A stretch of 64,000 nucleotides of DNA from Trichomonas vaginalis G3 (Eukaryota; Parabasalia; Trichomonadida; Trichomonadidae). The notes beneath the pieces are model-generated. The model was not told the origin of the DNA. It searched no databases and saw only the letters and a program-made list of their open reading frames with translations. This document shows positions 10,779 through 20,567 of the stretch, in pieces. Where the stretch lies: contig NC_067204.1 of NCBI RefSeq assembly GCF_026262505.1, positions 4,621,797 through 4,685,796 of the forward strand. The letters run 5' to 3'. The number at the start of each line of letters is the position of its first letter. Position 1 is the stretch's first letter. Position numbers and translations under genes: made by a program.

Positions 10779-11927
10779 GAATGTAATATTTTGAATTATT
10801 GTTGATTTCTATTTGATTTGCAAAAAGTTAGAATATTATTTATTGTATTTGCACAAAAAGTATTTTTATATGTTTTTATATATCAAAATTTATGTTTTCA
10901 TGTGATTTTCTGAATCATAAACGAATAAACATCAAATTTTTACAAAAAAATAATCTGATAGCTTCATAGTATAGGCGAATATGTGCTCAAATAGAATGTC
11001 TTTGAGTGTAACTTCGTCATTCGAAGTCTACATTCATAACAACAACATGATATTAAAAATGCGTATAAATTTTCTGTTGTTTATCTTCATTGTCATCATA
11101 ATTTCATCAGTCAATATCATCCTGTAATTATCTATGTAAAATTTCTGTTCTGTATCGAAATCATCGAAATTTTTCCTTTTTGATTTATTTACTATCTCTC
11201 TCAATGATATATTTAAAATGTATCCTGTAATTCAAACTATCATGTAAATTAAATATGCAATTAATTGAAAGCAATTTAAAAAAGAATAATGAATTCATCA
11301 AATGTCATAAATTTATGAGGTATTAATTTACTTGATATGTGTTTTAAGATTTATTGATCTTATTTGCATTTTGATGAGAAAAATTAATCTGACTTTCGGA
11401 TTTACTATTTTTTTACGCAATTCTATTTATTTATATAATGTATGAGCTATAAATAATATATTTTTATATTTAATTCAAATTGTTGGATAAAATGACGAGT
11501 TGGGAAATTGAGAAGAAGAATAGCTAGTGCAATTGATTTTATTGCGAATTTAAAATGTATCATCATATTAGAGATCAAATCTTTCATTCATTTAAGTTAA
11601 ATTTTAAGGAGTCGTTAGATTAACTCATTGAAAAAAAAATTTGTTGCACATATATTTATGATGAATTAATACTTAAATAAATTTGAATGTATAGAAAAAG
11701 GTGCAAAAATGTTCTTTTTCAAAATTAAAAGCAAAAACAATATATATAATGTATTTTACTGGTGTTTAATTTTGAATGCTTCTCAAAAATCTCAAAAATA
11801 TTTCTGTAAACTTATCAAAAACTGGTATAGTTCTAGAACAATTCATAATATTACTAAACACTCTGTGTATATTTAAATTTTTCATTTGAATAAGAAAAAT
11901 TCATCGGGAAAAAAACATCAATAAAAA
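10779..11927. other. Long AT-rich intergenic stretch
   Basis: This 1.15-kb stretch has no coding frame of note, no long repeat and no RNA gene that I recognise. It is strongly AT-rich with many short A or T runs. Confidence 0.5.
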
Positions 11928-13394
11928 ATGAGTTCTAGCTATTCCTCCTCTTATGATTCTTCCTCTTCATCATCATCATCAAAAAGACCAAGGGCTTCTA
12001 GGCGTATCTCAGCCGCCAAACCACCACCACCACCAAAACCTCAAAAAGATTCCGACTCCGAATTATCAAACCTTTCAGACGTATCAGATAGTTCTAGCGG
12101 AAAGCCTGCCTCAAGAAGGCAACAATCATCTAGCATTGATAAAAATACAGCAGGAGCAGGTGGATATTTCGACAATAATCAAGATATGATGGATGACGTT
12201 CAAGAAGGAGCAAATTGGTGGCAAGCTACAAACTCTCTTATGTCACGCGTAAATCAAAGAGACACGAAACCAGTGAAAGTAAGTAGTTTCCAAGCTCCAG
12301 CTTACGATGATCAAAAAAGTAGTTCAGGTAGCTCGGATAGCTCAGATTCTGGATCTAAGAAGAGATCTAAAGATAAAGGTAAAGACAAAGACAAAAAGAA
12401 AAGAAAAGAAAATAATAAGGCTAACGACAACGCCAATGCAGCAAATAACGAGCCACTTCAACTCAACCAAGAAAGCGATCAAAAGAATCAAAATGACGCA
12501 GTCATTGACTTTGATCCAACAAATGTTTTCAATGGAAAGACGTACAAAGATACAGAACAAGATTTCCTCCTGATGGATGTCAGAAGCCCTCTAATCTGGA
12601 CCATTGGATTCTTAGTTCTCGCATTAGTTCACATAGTTCTTACATTAGTTGTCGCGAAATTCAAATTCAAGACAGGACAACAAAACCCATACGTCGGAGT
12701 TACATTGCCATTCTTATTAAAGGGTGGCGCAGCCTATTCCCAGTGGATAAAATCCGGAGATTGGTGGAGACTCTTCACATCCATATCATTACAACCAGGT
12801 ATTGTTCATTACGCGGTCATGATCATTTGTATGGGCCTTCTCTACGAAGTTGAGAGGTTTAACGGCTTCTGGGTTGCAATGCTCCTCTTTTTACTCAGTG
12901 GCTTATACGGAAACGTCTTTTCTTTACTCATGGTCCCAGATACAATCATTTGCGGTGCAAGCGGATGTGTTTCTGGATGGCTTGGCTTCTCATTAGTCAG
13001 ATTATGTGCAAAATTCTCGCAGAAGAGACGTATTTGCTATTTAATCACAGAGATATTGATGCTTGTTGTTCTTGTATTCGAAGGACTCCTTCCTTTCATC
13101 AATAACTTCCAAAACGTCGCTGGATTAATTCTTGGAATTTTGATCTCATTCTCTTTGCTTCCAAACAACTCAAGAACAAAGTGCCGGACTATTGCACGTG
13201 GTATCATCGCTTTCTTGTCATTCCCAATCATGATTATCATTTTCTCTGTCGTTGTTGTGTTTTATATCAAAGATTCGAACATTTCTACAAAATGCAAGAT
13301 CTGTTCTCAGATCGATTGCCAGAACTTCGCTAAGATTCAGTGGTGTCCAACTAACCAAGATACTTTATCTGCTGTTGCTGCTTTTACGGCTTGA
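11928..13394 (+). CDS. Rhomboid-family membrane protein with the catalytic His position changed to Asn
   Basis: The 488-residue protein has a 220-residue cytosolic N-terminus rich in Ser, Asp and Lys, with a PPPPP run at 32-36, followed by a rhomboid domain. Recognisable rhomboid features are WWR at 279-281, the GIVHY helix around 291-295, an SGLYGN segment at 324-329 and GASG at 343-346 carrying the nucleophile Ser345. In the last core helix the family pattern is DNxAHxxG with the catalytic His. Here it reads INNFQNVAG, so the His position is Asn396. The Ser is kept and the His lost, the opposite of metazoan iRhoms. I infer a pseudoprotease or a strongly weakened enzyme. A Cys-rich tail follows the last helix. 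Confidence 0.8.
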   Translation: MSSSYSSSYDSSSSSSSSKRPRASRRISAAKPPPPPKPQKDSDSELSNLSDVSDSSSGKPASRRQQSSSIDKNTAGAGGYFDNNQDMMDDVQEGANWWQATNSLMSRVNQRDTKPVKVSSFQAPAYDDQKSSSGSSDSSDSGSKKRSKDKGKDKDKKKRKENNKANDNANAANNEPLQLNQESDQKNQNDAVIDFDPTNVFNGKTYKDTEQDFLLMDVRSPLIWTIGFLVLALVHIVLTLVVAKFKFKTGQQNPYVGVTLPFLLKGGAAYSQWIKSGDWWRLFTSISLQPGIVHYAVMIICMGLLYEVERFNGFWVAMLLFLLSGLYGNVFSLLMVPDTIICGASGCVSGWLGFSLVRLCAKFSQKRRICYLITEILMLVVLVFEGLLPFINNFQNVAGLILGILISFSLLPNNSRTKCRTIARGIIAFLSFPIMIIIFSVVVVFYIKDSNISTKCKICSQIDCQNFAKIQWCPTNQDTLSAVAAFTA

Positions 13395-14112
13395 AAATAA
13401 GTAATTTATTATAGATTTTATTAATATTGTTTATTTATATTTATATTTTTACAAGTGAAATAAAAAAAAATTGAATTTTTTTATTAAATCTTTTTCTAAT
13501 GATTTGTTTCAGTGTGTATGCATTAGAAAAGTTATATTTTATATCAGATTATTACATTTCTTGTGTCTTTAATAAGTCAAATTCAATATCAAAAAAATTA
13601 TTTCTCAGACGTTTTAAAAAAGTTAGATCACATATCAATTGTTTATCTTTCTGATGTAATAAGGGTTTGTATCGATAGATTCGGCTGCAGAAGAATATTT
13701 TTGATAATGATATGCTTCGAATCAAAAATAATTAGAATAATAAATGCTTTCTGCAATGTTTTAGGTATTTGTCAATTGACAAACTATTTCAAGTATGAAA
13801 AGGAATTTCAGATTTCCTGTTTGAATAAAACTCTCTTGAAATAAGACGAACATATCTGGATTCAATTGGATGGTATTGCATTATGATGTTACTGGTTACT
13901 TTGAAGTCTGGTTATAATAAATGAAAATAAAAATTGTGTGGGATTTCTTGCAAATAACCATAATGCATTATGATGTAACTGGTTTTGTTTGAATTGGATT
14001 TAATATAAAATTTTGTTGATTATTCCCTGAGATTATGGAATATTTCTTTGTTTGTTAGCGCATAGTCTTCCGAAATGTACACATTTGGGATATTTATGAC
14101 ATTCTTATAATT
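13395..14112. other. Intergenic with a short direct repeat
   Basis: GCATTATGATGT occurs twice about 90 bp apart (near 13877 and 13966), each followed by an ACTGGTT-like sequence. No convincing gene is seen. An open frame at 13563-13844 lacks an ATG start and has no recognisable features. Confidence 0.4.
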
Positions 14113-14616
14113 TTACCCTGTTTTTGGATCATATAGAGGATAATAATTTCGATCTGGTAAAATTGTTGGTTTGGAGTCGACTAATGAATCAACATTAATA
14201 GAATCATTTGTAGAGTTGCAAACGTCAAATTCCTTGCATAAAGATTCTAAGTATTGAGAACTACCTTCTGGCATCAATTTCTTATACTTTTTAGGATTGT
14301 GGGCTAATATTTGTTTAGATGTAACATCGTATTCGAATAATTCTTGGTCAATTGCTTTAATTGTTGAATACATTTTATTTTTTCTGAGAAAATCAATAAC
14401 AATCTTGTAGCACATAACCCACTTTGTCGTTGACGGTGAAATAGGATGCGCTTTGAGTGTTTTTATTAAATCATTATCTGATGAATAAACGTTAAACATT
14501 GTCATAAAGACGAATTTCGATATTATCGCATTAGTAATATGTTTTTTATCGAATTCTCCATGAACTTCTGCAATGATTCTCTCTCGATTTTTCACTGTTT
14601 TCACACTTCTTTTCAT
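14113..14616 (-). CDS. Small protein with a LisH-like motif
   Basis: The 167-residue protein starts at ATG 14616. Residues about 67-95 (VIDFLRKNKMYSTIKAIDQE in the core) fit the LisH dimerisation motif, with its L..FL...Y..TI.....E pattern. The rest is charged and unassigned. LisH motifs occur in proteins of centrosomes, basal bodies, microtubule regulation and E3 ligases. In a flagellate a basal-body role in the FOP/FOPNL style is possible, but nothing else supports it. Confidence 0.45.
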   Translation of the reverse strand: MKRSVKTVKNRERIIAEVHGEFDKKHITNAIISKFVFMTMFNVYSSDNDLIKTLKAHPISPSTTKWVMCYKIVIDFLRKNKMYSTIKAIDQELFEYDVTSKQILAHNPKKYKKLMPEGSSQYLESLCKEFDVCNSTNDSINVDSLVDSKPTILPDRNYYPLYDPKTG

Positions 14617-14895
14617 AAATTCTTAATTTTTAAACGTTAGCGGAAAAAAGAATTTGTTACAATTGGATGTCTTAGAAGCAATGTTGCAGAATGATCCTAA
14701 GATAGAAAGCAGAGATTTCTGAACAATGTTAAAGAAGACTAAGGATAGTTTCCATTACACTTGTCTTGTTTGTAAGAATACTTAAAGAACTCCTTATAAA
14801 TTCAAAGTCTTTTTGTTTTAGAAAAAAAAATTAGAGATTTAATGAAACATATTTTTTTATTGTGATAAGAAAAAATTTTAAACAGGGCATCTATA

Positions 14896-15708
14896 TTACA
14901 CTGTCCTGTGGCGTACTCCTTCTTTTGGGCGTCTTCTTTGTTCAATGAATGGACGTCTTTCTTCATTATGAACTGGCTTTGTGTTCAATAACAACAATGA
15001 AAGAAGAGCCATGCAAACAATGAAGACTAATACCATTAGAAGGTTGGATTTAGGTTTGTGTTTGATATCTTCCTTGGAACGTGGTTGGTAAACAATTGAA
15101 TCATCTGACCATTTCTCGCCATCAAGAGAAACCTGTACAGGTACGACTGGTGGTATTTCAGTTGGAAGCTGGCATGTGAAATAGTCTCTGCATGCGAAGA
15201 GAGCTTTGCTTGTAAATCCGCCAAAACGGCAAAAGCCTGATTCAATTTCGCCATCAGAATCGAAGTTGAGGGAAACATTGATAACTCCGTTTACTGGATC
15301 GCCAATGCCTTTAACAGAAACCTTTTCTTGTCTGCAGAATGAACCATTGCCCTCATAGCCATAATAGCATTTGCATTCGCCTGGATAGTTGCAGCTTGCC
15401 CAGTTAGAGCAGCCTTTGCAGTTGTAGCAGCCTTGAACTGATCTTGGATTACCATAATCGAAGCCATCCTTGCATTTGCAATGGCCTTTGACTTTCTCTG
15501 CATTGGGACCACAGATTGGTTTGCCTTTTTCATCGTATGCTTGTTCGTAGTCGTAGCCGTATTCATCATAGCCATAAGGATTACGCATGTATCTATCATA
15601 ATAATCACCCTCGGGTACAAAATTCTCTGGTTGTGATTCAACAGTCATGTCCGTGTCATCTTGTGCCTCTTCAGATAAGGCGCGGATGAGGAAAAACGCA
15701 AAAAACAT
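14896..15708 (-). CDS. EGF-like single-pass membrane protein
   Basis: The 270-residue protein has a short hydrophobic signal at residues 1-11, an acidic Tyr-rich segment, and a Cys-rich block at residues 66-125 that contains two EGF-like modules (GHCKCKDGF and GECKCYYGYEGNGSFC). A beta-type region (130-208) resembles an IPT/TIG fold. A transmembrane helix lies at 222-241, followed by a short basic tail rich in Arg. It should sit in the plasma membrane or secretory pathway with the EGF part outside. A function beyond adhesion or receptor-like cannot be given. Confidence 0.65.
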   Translation of the reverse strand: MFFAFFLIRALSEEAQDDTDMTVESQPENFVPEGDYYDRYMRNPYGYDEYGYDYEQAYDEKGKPICGPNAEKVKGHCKCKDGFDYGNPRSVQGCYNCKGCSNWASCNYPGECKCYYGYEGNGSFCRQEKVSVKGIGDPVNGVINVSLNFDSDGEIESGFCRFGGFTSKALFACRDYFTCQLPTEIPPVVPVQVSLDGEKWSDDSIVYQPRSKEDIKHKPKSNLLMVLVFIVCMALLSLLLLNTKPVHNEERRPFIEQRRRPKEGVRHRTV

Positions 15709-16181
15709 TGTAATTCAATTCTGCAACCAAATACAGAAAATTTTAGAAAATTAAATACTGTATTTAATGTATTTTAGGAAAAATGCAAAAATGTTCTAAA
15801 CAAATCAACTTTCACTTTTCAAAAATTGAGTCTAGTCGGACCATTGAGTCAAATTGATATGAGATATAGTCGTGGGCATGGTAAATTCAAGCATGAGAGA
15901 TGATGCCAATCAATGTTTTTCTCCTTTTGATTATCGGAAATAAAAACAATGATGATATCTGACCATAGCATAGTGAATTTGTATCTCCAGGAGCATGGCA
16001 TGTTTTAAAGATATAATAAACTTTGGAATCCGCAAAAAATATTGTGTAAAAATGAAATTTAAGCTAATATTGCTATGATTTACCTAGGATTTTCTTTAAT
16101 AAGCTGATTTATTTTGGATTCAATAAATAGAAGTTGATTTTGCAAAGTTAAATAAAAGTGACATGTATACGTTATAATAAA
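15709..16181. other. Intergenic spacer between divergent genes
   Basis: This is AT-rich upstream sequence shared by the minus-strand EGF-like gene and the plus-strand ankyrin gene. I see no repeat or RNA gene. Confidence 0.45.
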
Positions 16182-16277
16182 ATGGATTTCTCCAATTTCA
16201 TTCTATCTAACGATAATAATGGATTGAAGAAATATGTTGATGATGGTGGCGACGTCACAGTAGTAGTTCTTTTTTAA
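16182..16277 (+). pseudogene. Short upstream frame resembling the first exon of the ankyrin gene
   Basis: ATG 16182 opens 31 codons ending at TAA 16275-16277. The text NNGLKKYVDDGGDVT has the look of the first ankyrin-type helix pair found at the N-terminus of such proteins. Coding-like composition stops near 16260. The downstream ankyrin frame is in another register (offset 142 bp). The intervening bases lack the trichomonad intron signals (GTAYGT and the ACTAACACACAG branch/acceptor) and have no AG in the register needed. It could be an unusual intron or an insertion that cut off the first codons. Confidence 0.4.
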
Positions 16278-16323
16278 TTTTTGATTCATTCGGAGTTAAT
16301 TTTATTTTTATAATCTTCCACTT

Positions 16324-17217
16324 ATGACTGCATTAAGATGTAAGAATCAATTCGCAATAGATTTACTCATTGACAAGCCAGAATCACCTTTGAAAGGTAG
16401 AGATGCCAGAGGAAGAACTCTTCTACATTACATTGCTGAATACGGAGAACCAATTTTAATCGTAAAGTACTTCCAGAAAAGTTTGAATGCAAATGCTAAT
16501 GAATGGAAAAATGGTGGCACCCCAATACATAACGCTGCATACGGTCCAGTTGAGAACTTTATTGCTCAGCTTAAACCTTTTGGTATCCCTGATCCCATGA
16601 AAACCGAAGCCGAAGCACAAGCTGAAGCCGAGGATGAAGCTGCTGCCGCAGAAGAGAAAGATCCGCCAGATCCAATTATCTTAATCCACGCCATGATGGA
16701 TGCAAACTTTGATACGATGCAATCAGCTATTCATGGCGAGATTCCACTTCAGTTAGCTGCTGCATCAGGTAGTGAAATGAAGGTTAGACTCTTAATGGGA
16801 TTTTACTCTAAAGTCTACCATCAAGATAATTGCGGATTAACAGCTTTGCACTATGCAGTTAGGGAGGACAAGCCAAAGGTTGCTGAATTTCTTTTACGTT
16901 ATGGAGCAGATGCTAATGAACGTGATTTTGATGGAAATGCGCCAATTCATTACGCCGCAATGAAGAATTCCGTCGAATCAATCAAAGTTCTAGTAGAAAA
17001 GAACGCTAATCTTAACGCTAAGAATGCCCAAGGTAAAACAGCTCTTCATTTTGCTGCTGAGCTCGGCCATTTAGAAGTAGTCAACGAGCTTTTGGCAAAA
17101 GGAGCTGATCCAAATGTCCGTGATATTAACGGCTGGGCAGCTCTTAGACTTGCAATTAAGGAGCGCCACGATGAGATTGCTCAAGTATTAACTGAGCACG
17201 GCACTCGTCCATATTAA
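16324..17217 (+). CDS. Ankyrin-repeat protein
   Basis: The 297-residue frame holds about eight ankyrin repeats. Clear units start around residues 28 (RDARGRTLLHYIAE), 62, 135, 168 (GLTALHYAVRE), 202, 235 (GKTALHFAAELG) and 268. An Ala/Glu-rich linker (TEAEAQAEAEDEAAAAEE) separates repeats two and three. The first residues (MTALRCKNQFAIDLLI) look like the inside of a repeat rather than a natural N-terminus, which is why the upstream frame at 16182 may belong to the same gene. It is a cytosolic binding scaffold; the partner is unknown. Confidence 0.75.
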   Translation: MTALRCKNQFAIDLLIDKPESPLKGRDARGRTLLHYIAEYGEPILIVKYFQKSLNANANEWKNGGTPIHNAAYGPVENFIAQLKPFGIPDPMKTEAEAQAEAEDEAAAAEEKDPPDPIILIHAMMDANFDTMQSAIHGEIPLQLAAASGSEMKVRLLMGFYSKVYHQDNCGLTALHYAVREDKPKVAEFLLRYGADANERDFDGNAPIHYAAMKNSVESIKVLVEKNANLNAKNAQGKTALHFAAELGHLEVVNELLAKGADPNVRDINGWAALRLAIKERHDEIAQVLTEHGTRPY

Positions 17218-17345
17218 GAGATTATGTTCTTAGAAATATTTAATTACTTGGTTTTTTTAAAAAGATAACACATTATAAAAAAAAATCTAAATATATTAAC
17301 TAGAAAAACATGGATAAGTATAATAACATTAACATTTTAAACATA

Positions 17346-17666
17346 TTAGTTAAATCGATCTTCAATTCCTTTCTCTATGAATGTAAGTATTTTCTGTTCG
17401 ACTTTTTCGATGATTTCTTGTGGAATCTTTTGTCTAGCTTGATCAGCTATCATGTCATAAATCTTATCTGGATTAAGTTTGGTTATGTCTTGAGTAGCTG
17501 CGATTTCTTCTATCATTTTTCTGATATTTTCCTTCCATTCAATAATAGAAGGATCTTCATTAATTTCTGCGCGAATCTTTTTTGATTGTCCAGAAGATTC
17601 TAATATTGCTTCAGCTTCAGCTTTGATTTCTGACTCTGATAAGCTCTCCCATTCAATCTGGCTCAT
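17346..17666 (-). CDS. ENY2: ENY2/Sus1-like transcription and mRNA-export factor
   Basis: The 106-residue helical protein starts at ATG 17666 and aligns by eye along most of ENY2/Sus1. The matching blocks are IEWKENIRKMIEE (family GWKDQLKAHCKEVI), the ITKLNPDKIYDMIA block (family VTVDDLVAEI), then QKIPQEIIEKVEQKILTFI (family ALVPDSVKKELLQRIRTFL). ENY2 is the small subunit shared by the SAGA deubiquitinase module and the TREX-2 export complex, so it acts in the nucleus. The N-terminal 25 residues are an acidic extension. It converges on the plus-strand ankyrin gene. The match is by recall of the family sequence. Confidence 0.75.
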   Translation of the reverse strand: MSQIEWESLSESEIKAEAEAILESSGQSKKIRAEINEDPSIIEWKENIRKMIEEIAATQDITKLNPDKIYDMIADQARQKIPQEIIEKVEQKILTFIEKGIEDRFN

Positions 17667-17696
17667 TTTTTGAATTTTTTATATCACATGTCATTG

Positions 17697-17870
17697 ATGT
17701 AGGCTTCTGCAAAATGGCACAATTTTTGAGATTTTGTGCCAGCCAGTGGCTTTTTCGAATTTTTGTGAAAAAAATCGTGCCTCGTGCAGTGGAAAGGATG
17801 TCGCCCTTCGGGCTCCACCCTTTCCACTGCACTCGGCAAATGCACCCAAATATTAAATATGCTCATTATT
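17697..17870. repeat. Dispersed repeat with a 49-bp imperfect palindrome
   Basis: The segment begins with ATGTAGGCTTCTGCA (17697-17711). The same 15 bp occur in inverted orientation at 37567-37581, followed in both by TGGCAC and GCCAGTGGC blocks. Inside it, GTGCAGTGGAAAGG (17784-17797) pairs perfectly with CCTTTCCACTGCAC (17819-17832), and the loop contains GCCC/GGGC arms around TTC. The GC content is far above that of its surroundings. It is probably a dispersed non-coding repeat or a small foldback element. Confidence 0.55.
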
Positions 17871-19050
17871 ATTTTTTCCTCTTTTTCCCTTTTTCTCTTT
17901 CTTTCTTCTTTTCTTCTTTTTCTCCTCTTCTTTTTCCTTTTTTCACGTATATTGGTCAATATTTTTTCTAAAATGAGAAACAAAAACTTATAATAAATCA
18001 ATATTCGTATATGACTGAATAAAGAGAAAATGTTTTTACTAAATTTTTAAAGAAATCAATAAAAATATTAAATTCAATTTTTTAAAAAACATAGTTAAGG
18101 CGAGTTCCAAGGGAATTATAAGAGTAAAGTCAAAGTCGTTTACTGATAAAGTGAATAATCCGAAGATAACACATCATATCTTTAAAATTTCGGGTTTTTA
18201 ATTTCTATTGGAAAATTACAAAAAGTGAGATGCGCGAGAATCGAACTGTTATTTTAGAATCATTAATATTAATTTTTATGTGGATTTTAAGCAAGGCATC
18301 ATATATATGAGAAGGGTGAATATAGTTTAGCTGATTTTAAATTTTACAAAAAAATTGGGAGTATGTACGTTTATAGAATCAAAAGTGTCAATTCGCTCAG
18401 CGAAAGCTGAGCTAGCTACCTTCTCGAAAGAGCAAGTATGAGGTAAATAAGGGTGAAATAGAAGTTGACATATTCATGCTTATTCAAAAATTTTAAACAA
18501 ATCGAAATTCAAAGAAATTCAAAAGACATCATTTACCTCAATTAGTATACTAGCATTATTTTGCTTCACAATGATAGCTCGAACATCAATAGATCTATTG
18601 TTAATTCTTAATTAATCAGATTATTACATTCCCCTTCCAACTTTCCCAAAGTTACAATGTGCAAAATCCCTCTACTCTTGTTTGCCTATATGGCTTGACT
18701 GTACATAAGCATACTGACTGAAAATTTTAAAAAAATATTTTTACCAAAATCCACTCCAGATAGAGAGTGATACATAAGGTTTATGAAAAACATAATTATT
18801 ATGCATTTGTTTTATATTCGAATAAACATTCTTTTATTCATTCCAATATATTTTTTTATTAAAACACCAGAAACTTCATTGAAAATACATTATTTTTATT
18901 ACCTCATTCATTGTATATTTCAATTGTATATTTATTACATATATTGAGTAAAAAATTGTTTAAATTTCTAATAAATTTTAACCTTCATAATAAAAACATA
19001 CTCAGCAAGTTCATATTAATAATATTTTTTATATAAAAGAATAGGTTATC
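17871..19050. other. Intergenic flank of the Polinton
   Basis: No gene is seen. It holds a pyrimidine run (17871-17945), a perfect 7-bp hairpin closed by GAAA (18395-18412) and, on the minus strand near 18224-18250, a tRNA-like 3' end (GTTCGATTCTCGCGCATCTCA then a T run). The rest is AT-rich. Confidence 0.45.
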
Positions 19051-19919
19051 ATTTTATATTATTATCCCTCATACGATATTTTACTACTCCCTGATCCACA
19101 AAATGTCATGGATGTAAGTTTACTCGAATAGGGCAATATTCCTTATGAAGTCTCTCATTGAATGAGGGGCTTTATAAGGAACATTGCCTTAAAGTGCTCT
19201 TACTACCCTTCCCTAGTTCTTGAAGGTGTAGGATTCTGTAATTTACTCGAATAGAGCAAAGTTCTTCCGAGGTCTCTCAGTAGTATATATGTGCGGGTTG
19301 TGTGACTTTTTTTGTAAACGTAAGAATTCATACGATATTGAACGATTTTGTATCATTTTTTCTAACATATGAAGTAAAAAATGTATGATTCTTACGGTTT
19401 TTATTCTTACGTTTTTGAATAAATCATTAAAAAATTAACATATGAAGTAAAAAATGTATGATTCTTACGGTTTTTATTCTTACGTTTTTGAATAAATCAT
19501 TAAAAAAATGTATGATTCTTACGGTTTTTATTCTTACGTTTTTGAATAAATCATTAAAAAAATGATACAAAATCGTTTATGTCATCCACATTTACACTCA
19601 GCCCATACATAAATAATTTATTTGATCTTTTATAAAAGAAGCTATATATAGATGATGTCAGGTTATTCAATAATTCATTATTTTTGAATAACTGATGAGG
19701 TCACCAGGTCACCAGGTCACCAGGTAATTTAATTTCTCTGAAAAATGTGACAACATGACATTTTGACAACAGGAATGAAAGGAGGATGGTATTTATTAAT
19801 TATTGTTTAAATCCTGATTGGAATCAATGGAGTCATAAACGAGTAAAATAAACTTTAAAAATAAATTGAAACTAATGATTATTTGAATTTATGAAATCAA
19901 TTATTTGATTCATTCTTTC
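19051..19919. repeat. Polinton left terminal inverted repeat
   Basis: This is the inverted copy of 36346-37101. It contains an internal block of about 110 bp (roughly 19165-19275) absent from the right copy, which looks like a diverged partial duplication of the preceding TTTACTCGAATAGGGCAA segment. It also holds about three tandem units around CTTACGGTTTTTATTCTTACG (19370-19560) and a GGTCACCA triplet repeat near 19701-19722. Confidence 0.85.
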
Positions 19920-20240
19920 TTCAATCTCTTCTATTCTTTTTGTTAAATCATCAATTTTCATTAATGAGGTGATTCTTGATTGAGGAATAGATTTCAAACT
20001 AACCACTCCTTTTATTTTTGAAATTTTGAATCCATCAACTTTAAACATTTTATTCAATTTACATGTTGTCAATTCTTCAAATAATTTTTTATTATTAGCA
20101 TAATAGTCATTAAATTCTTCAACAGATGAAAAAATTTTTATTTCAGTGATGGGTTTAACAACGTTTATTTTTTGTTGAACATTTTCACTTTCATTTATTT
20201 CTTCCTCCTCTGTTTCATTTATTTTTAAAATCGGTTTCAT
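19872..20240 (-). CDS. Polinton small protein, Glu-rich with a C-terminal coiled coil
   Basis: The 122-residue frame starts at ATG 20240 and its 3' end lies inside the left terminal repeat. The C-terminal 30 residues (LTKRIEEIEERMNQIIDFI) form a heptad coiled coil. No family is recognised. The TTTTTATTT motif lies just upstream of the ATG. Confidence 0.5.
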   Translation of the reverse strand: MKPILKINETEEEEINESENVQQKINVVKPITEIKIFSSVEEFNDYYANNKKLFEELTTCKLNKMFKVDGFKISKIKGVVSLKSIPQSRITSLMKIDDLTKRIEEIEERMNQIIDFINSNNH

Positions 20241-20306
20241 TTTTCATTAAATAAAAATTAGAATATAAGTGATGAAATATATTTTTTAATTAATATTAAA
20301 TCAGAA

Positions 20307-20543
20307 ATGGCGGCAGGATTCTTTAAAAAATTATGGGAAGGAATTAAGAAAGCTGCGGGTTGGGTTCATCAAAAGATTATTAAACCCATTGCAAACTTTT
20401 TGGCACCAGTAGCGAAAACGGCAGGAACTATCATAGGTGGAGTATTAGGTACTAAAGCAGGTAATCCAGCGATGGGAGCACAAGCGGGTAACGCAATTGG
20501 TGGAATAGCTGAAGGAATACTTAATAAAATAGGAGGTAGATAG
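20307..20543 (+). CDS. Polinton small amphipathic, Gly/Ala-rich protein (twin A)
   Basis: The 78-residue protein begins MAAGFFKKLWEGIKKAAGWV, an amphipathic basic helix. A hydrophobic Gly/Ala-rich segment (residues 35-75) with GGVLGTKAG and GNAIGGIAEG follows. The N-terminal motif MAAGxFKKLWxxxK is shared with the next, convergent gene. The composition resembles small membrane-active minor virion proteins, but no specific family is recognised. Confidence 0.55.
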   Translation: MAAGFFKKLWEGIKKAAGWVHQKIIKPIANFLAPVAKTAGTIIGGVLGTKAGNPAMGAQAGNAIGGIAEGILNKIGGR

Positions 20544-20567
20544 TGGAAAAATAAATAAATATTATTT

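Noticed and set aside
13563-13844. Open frame of about 93 codons
   Set aside because: It has no ATG start and no recognisable protein texture or context; probably chance.
18395-18440. Hammerhead ribozyme
   Set aside because: A GAAA hairpin is present, but the conserved CTGATGA core is absent.
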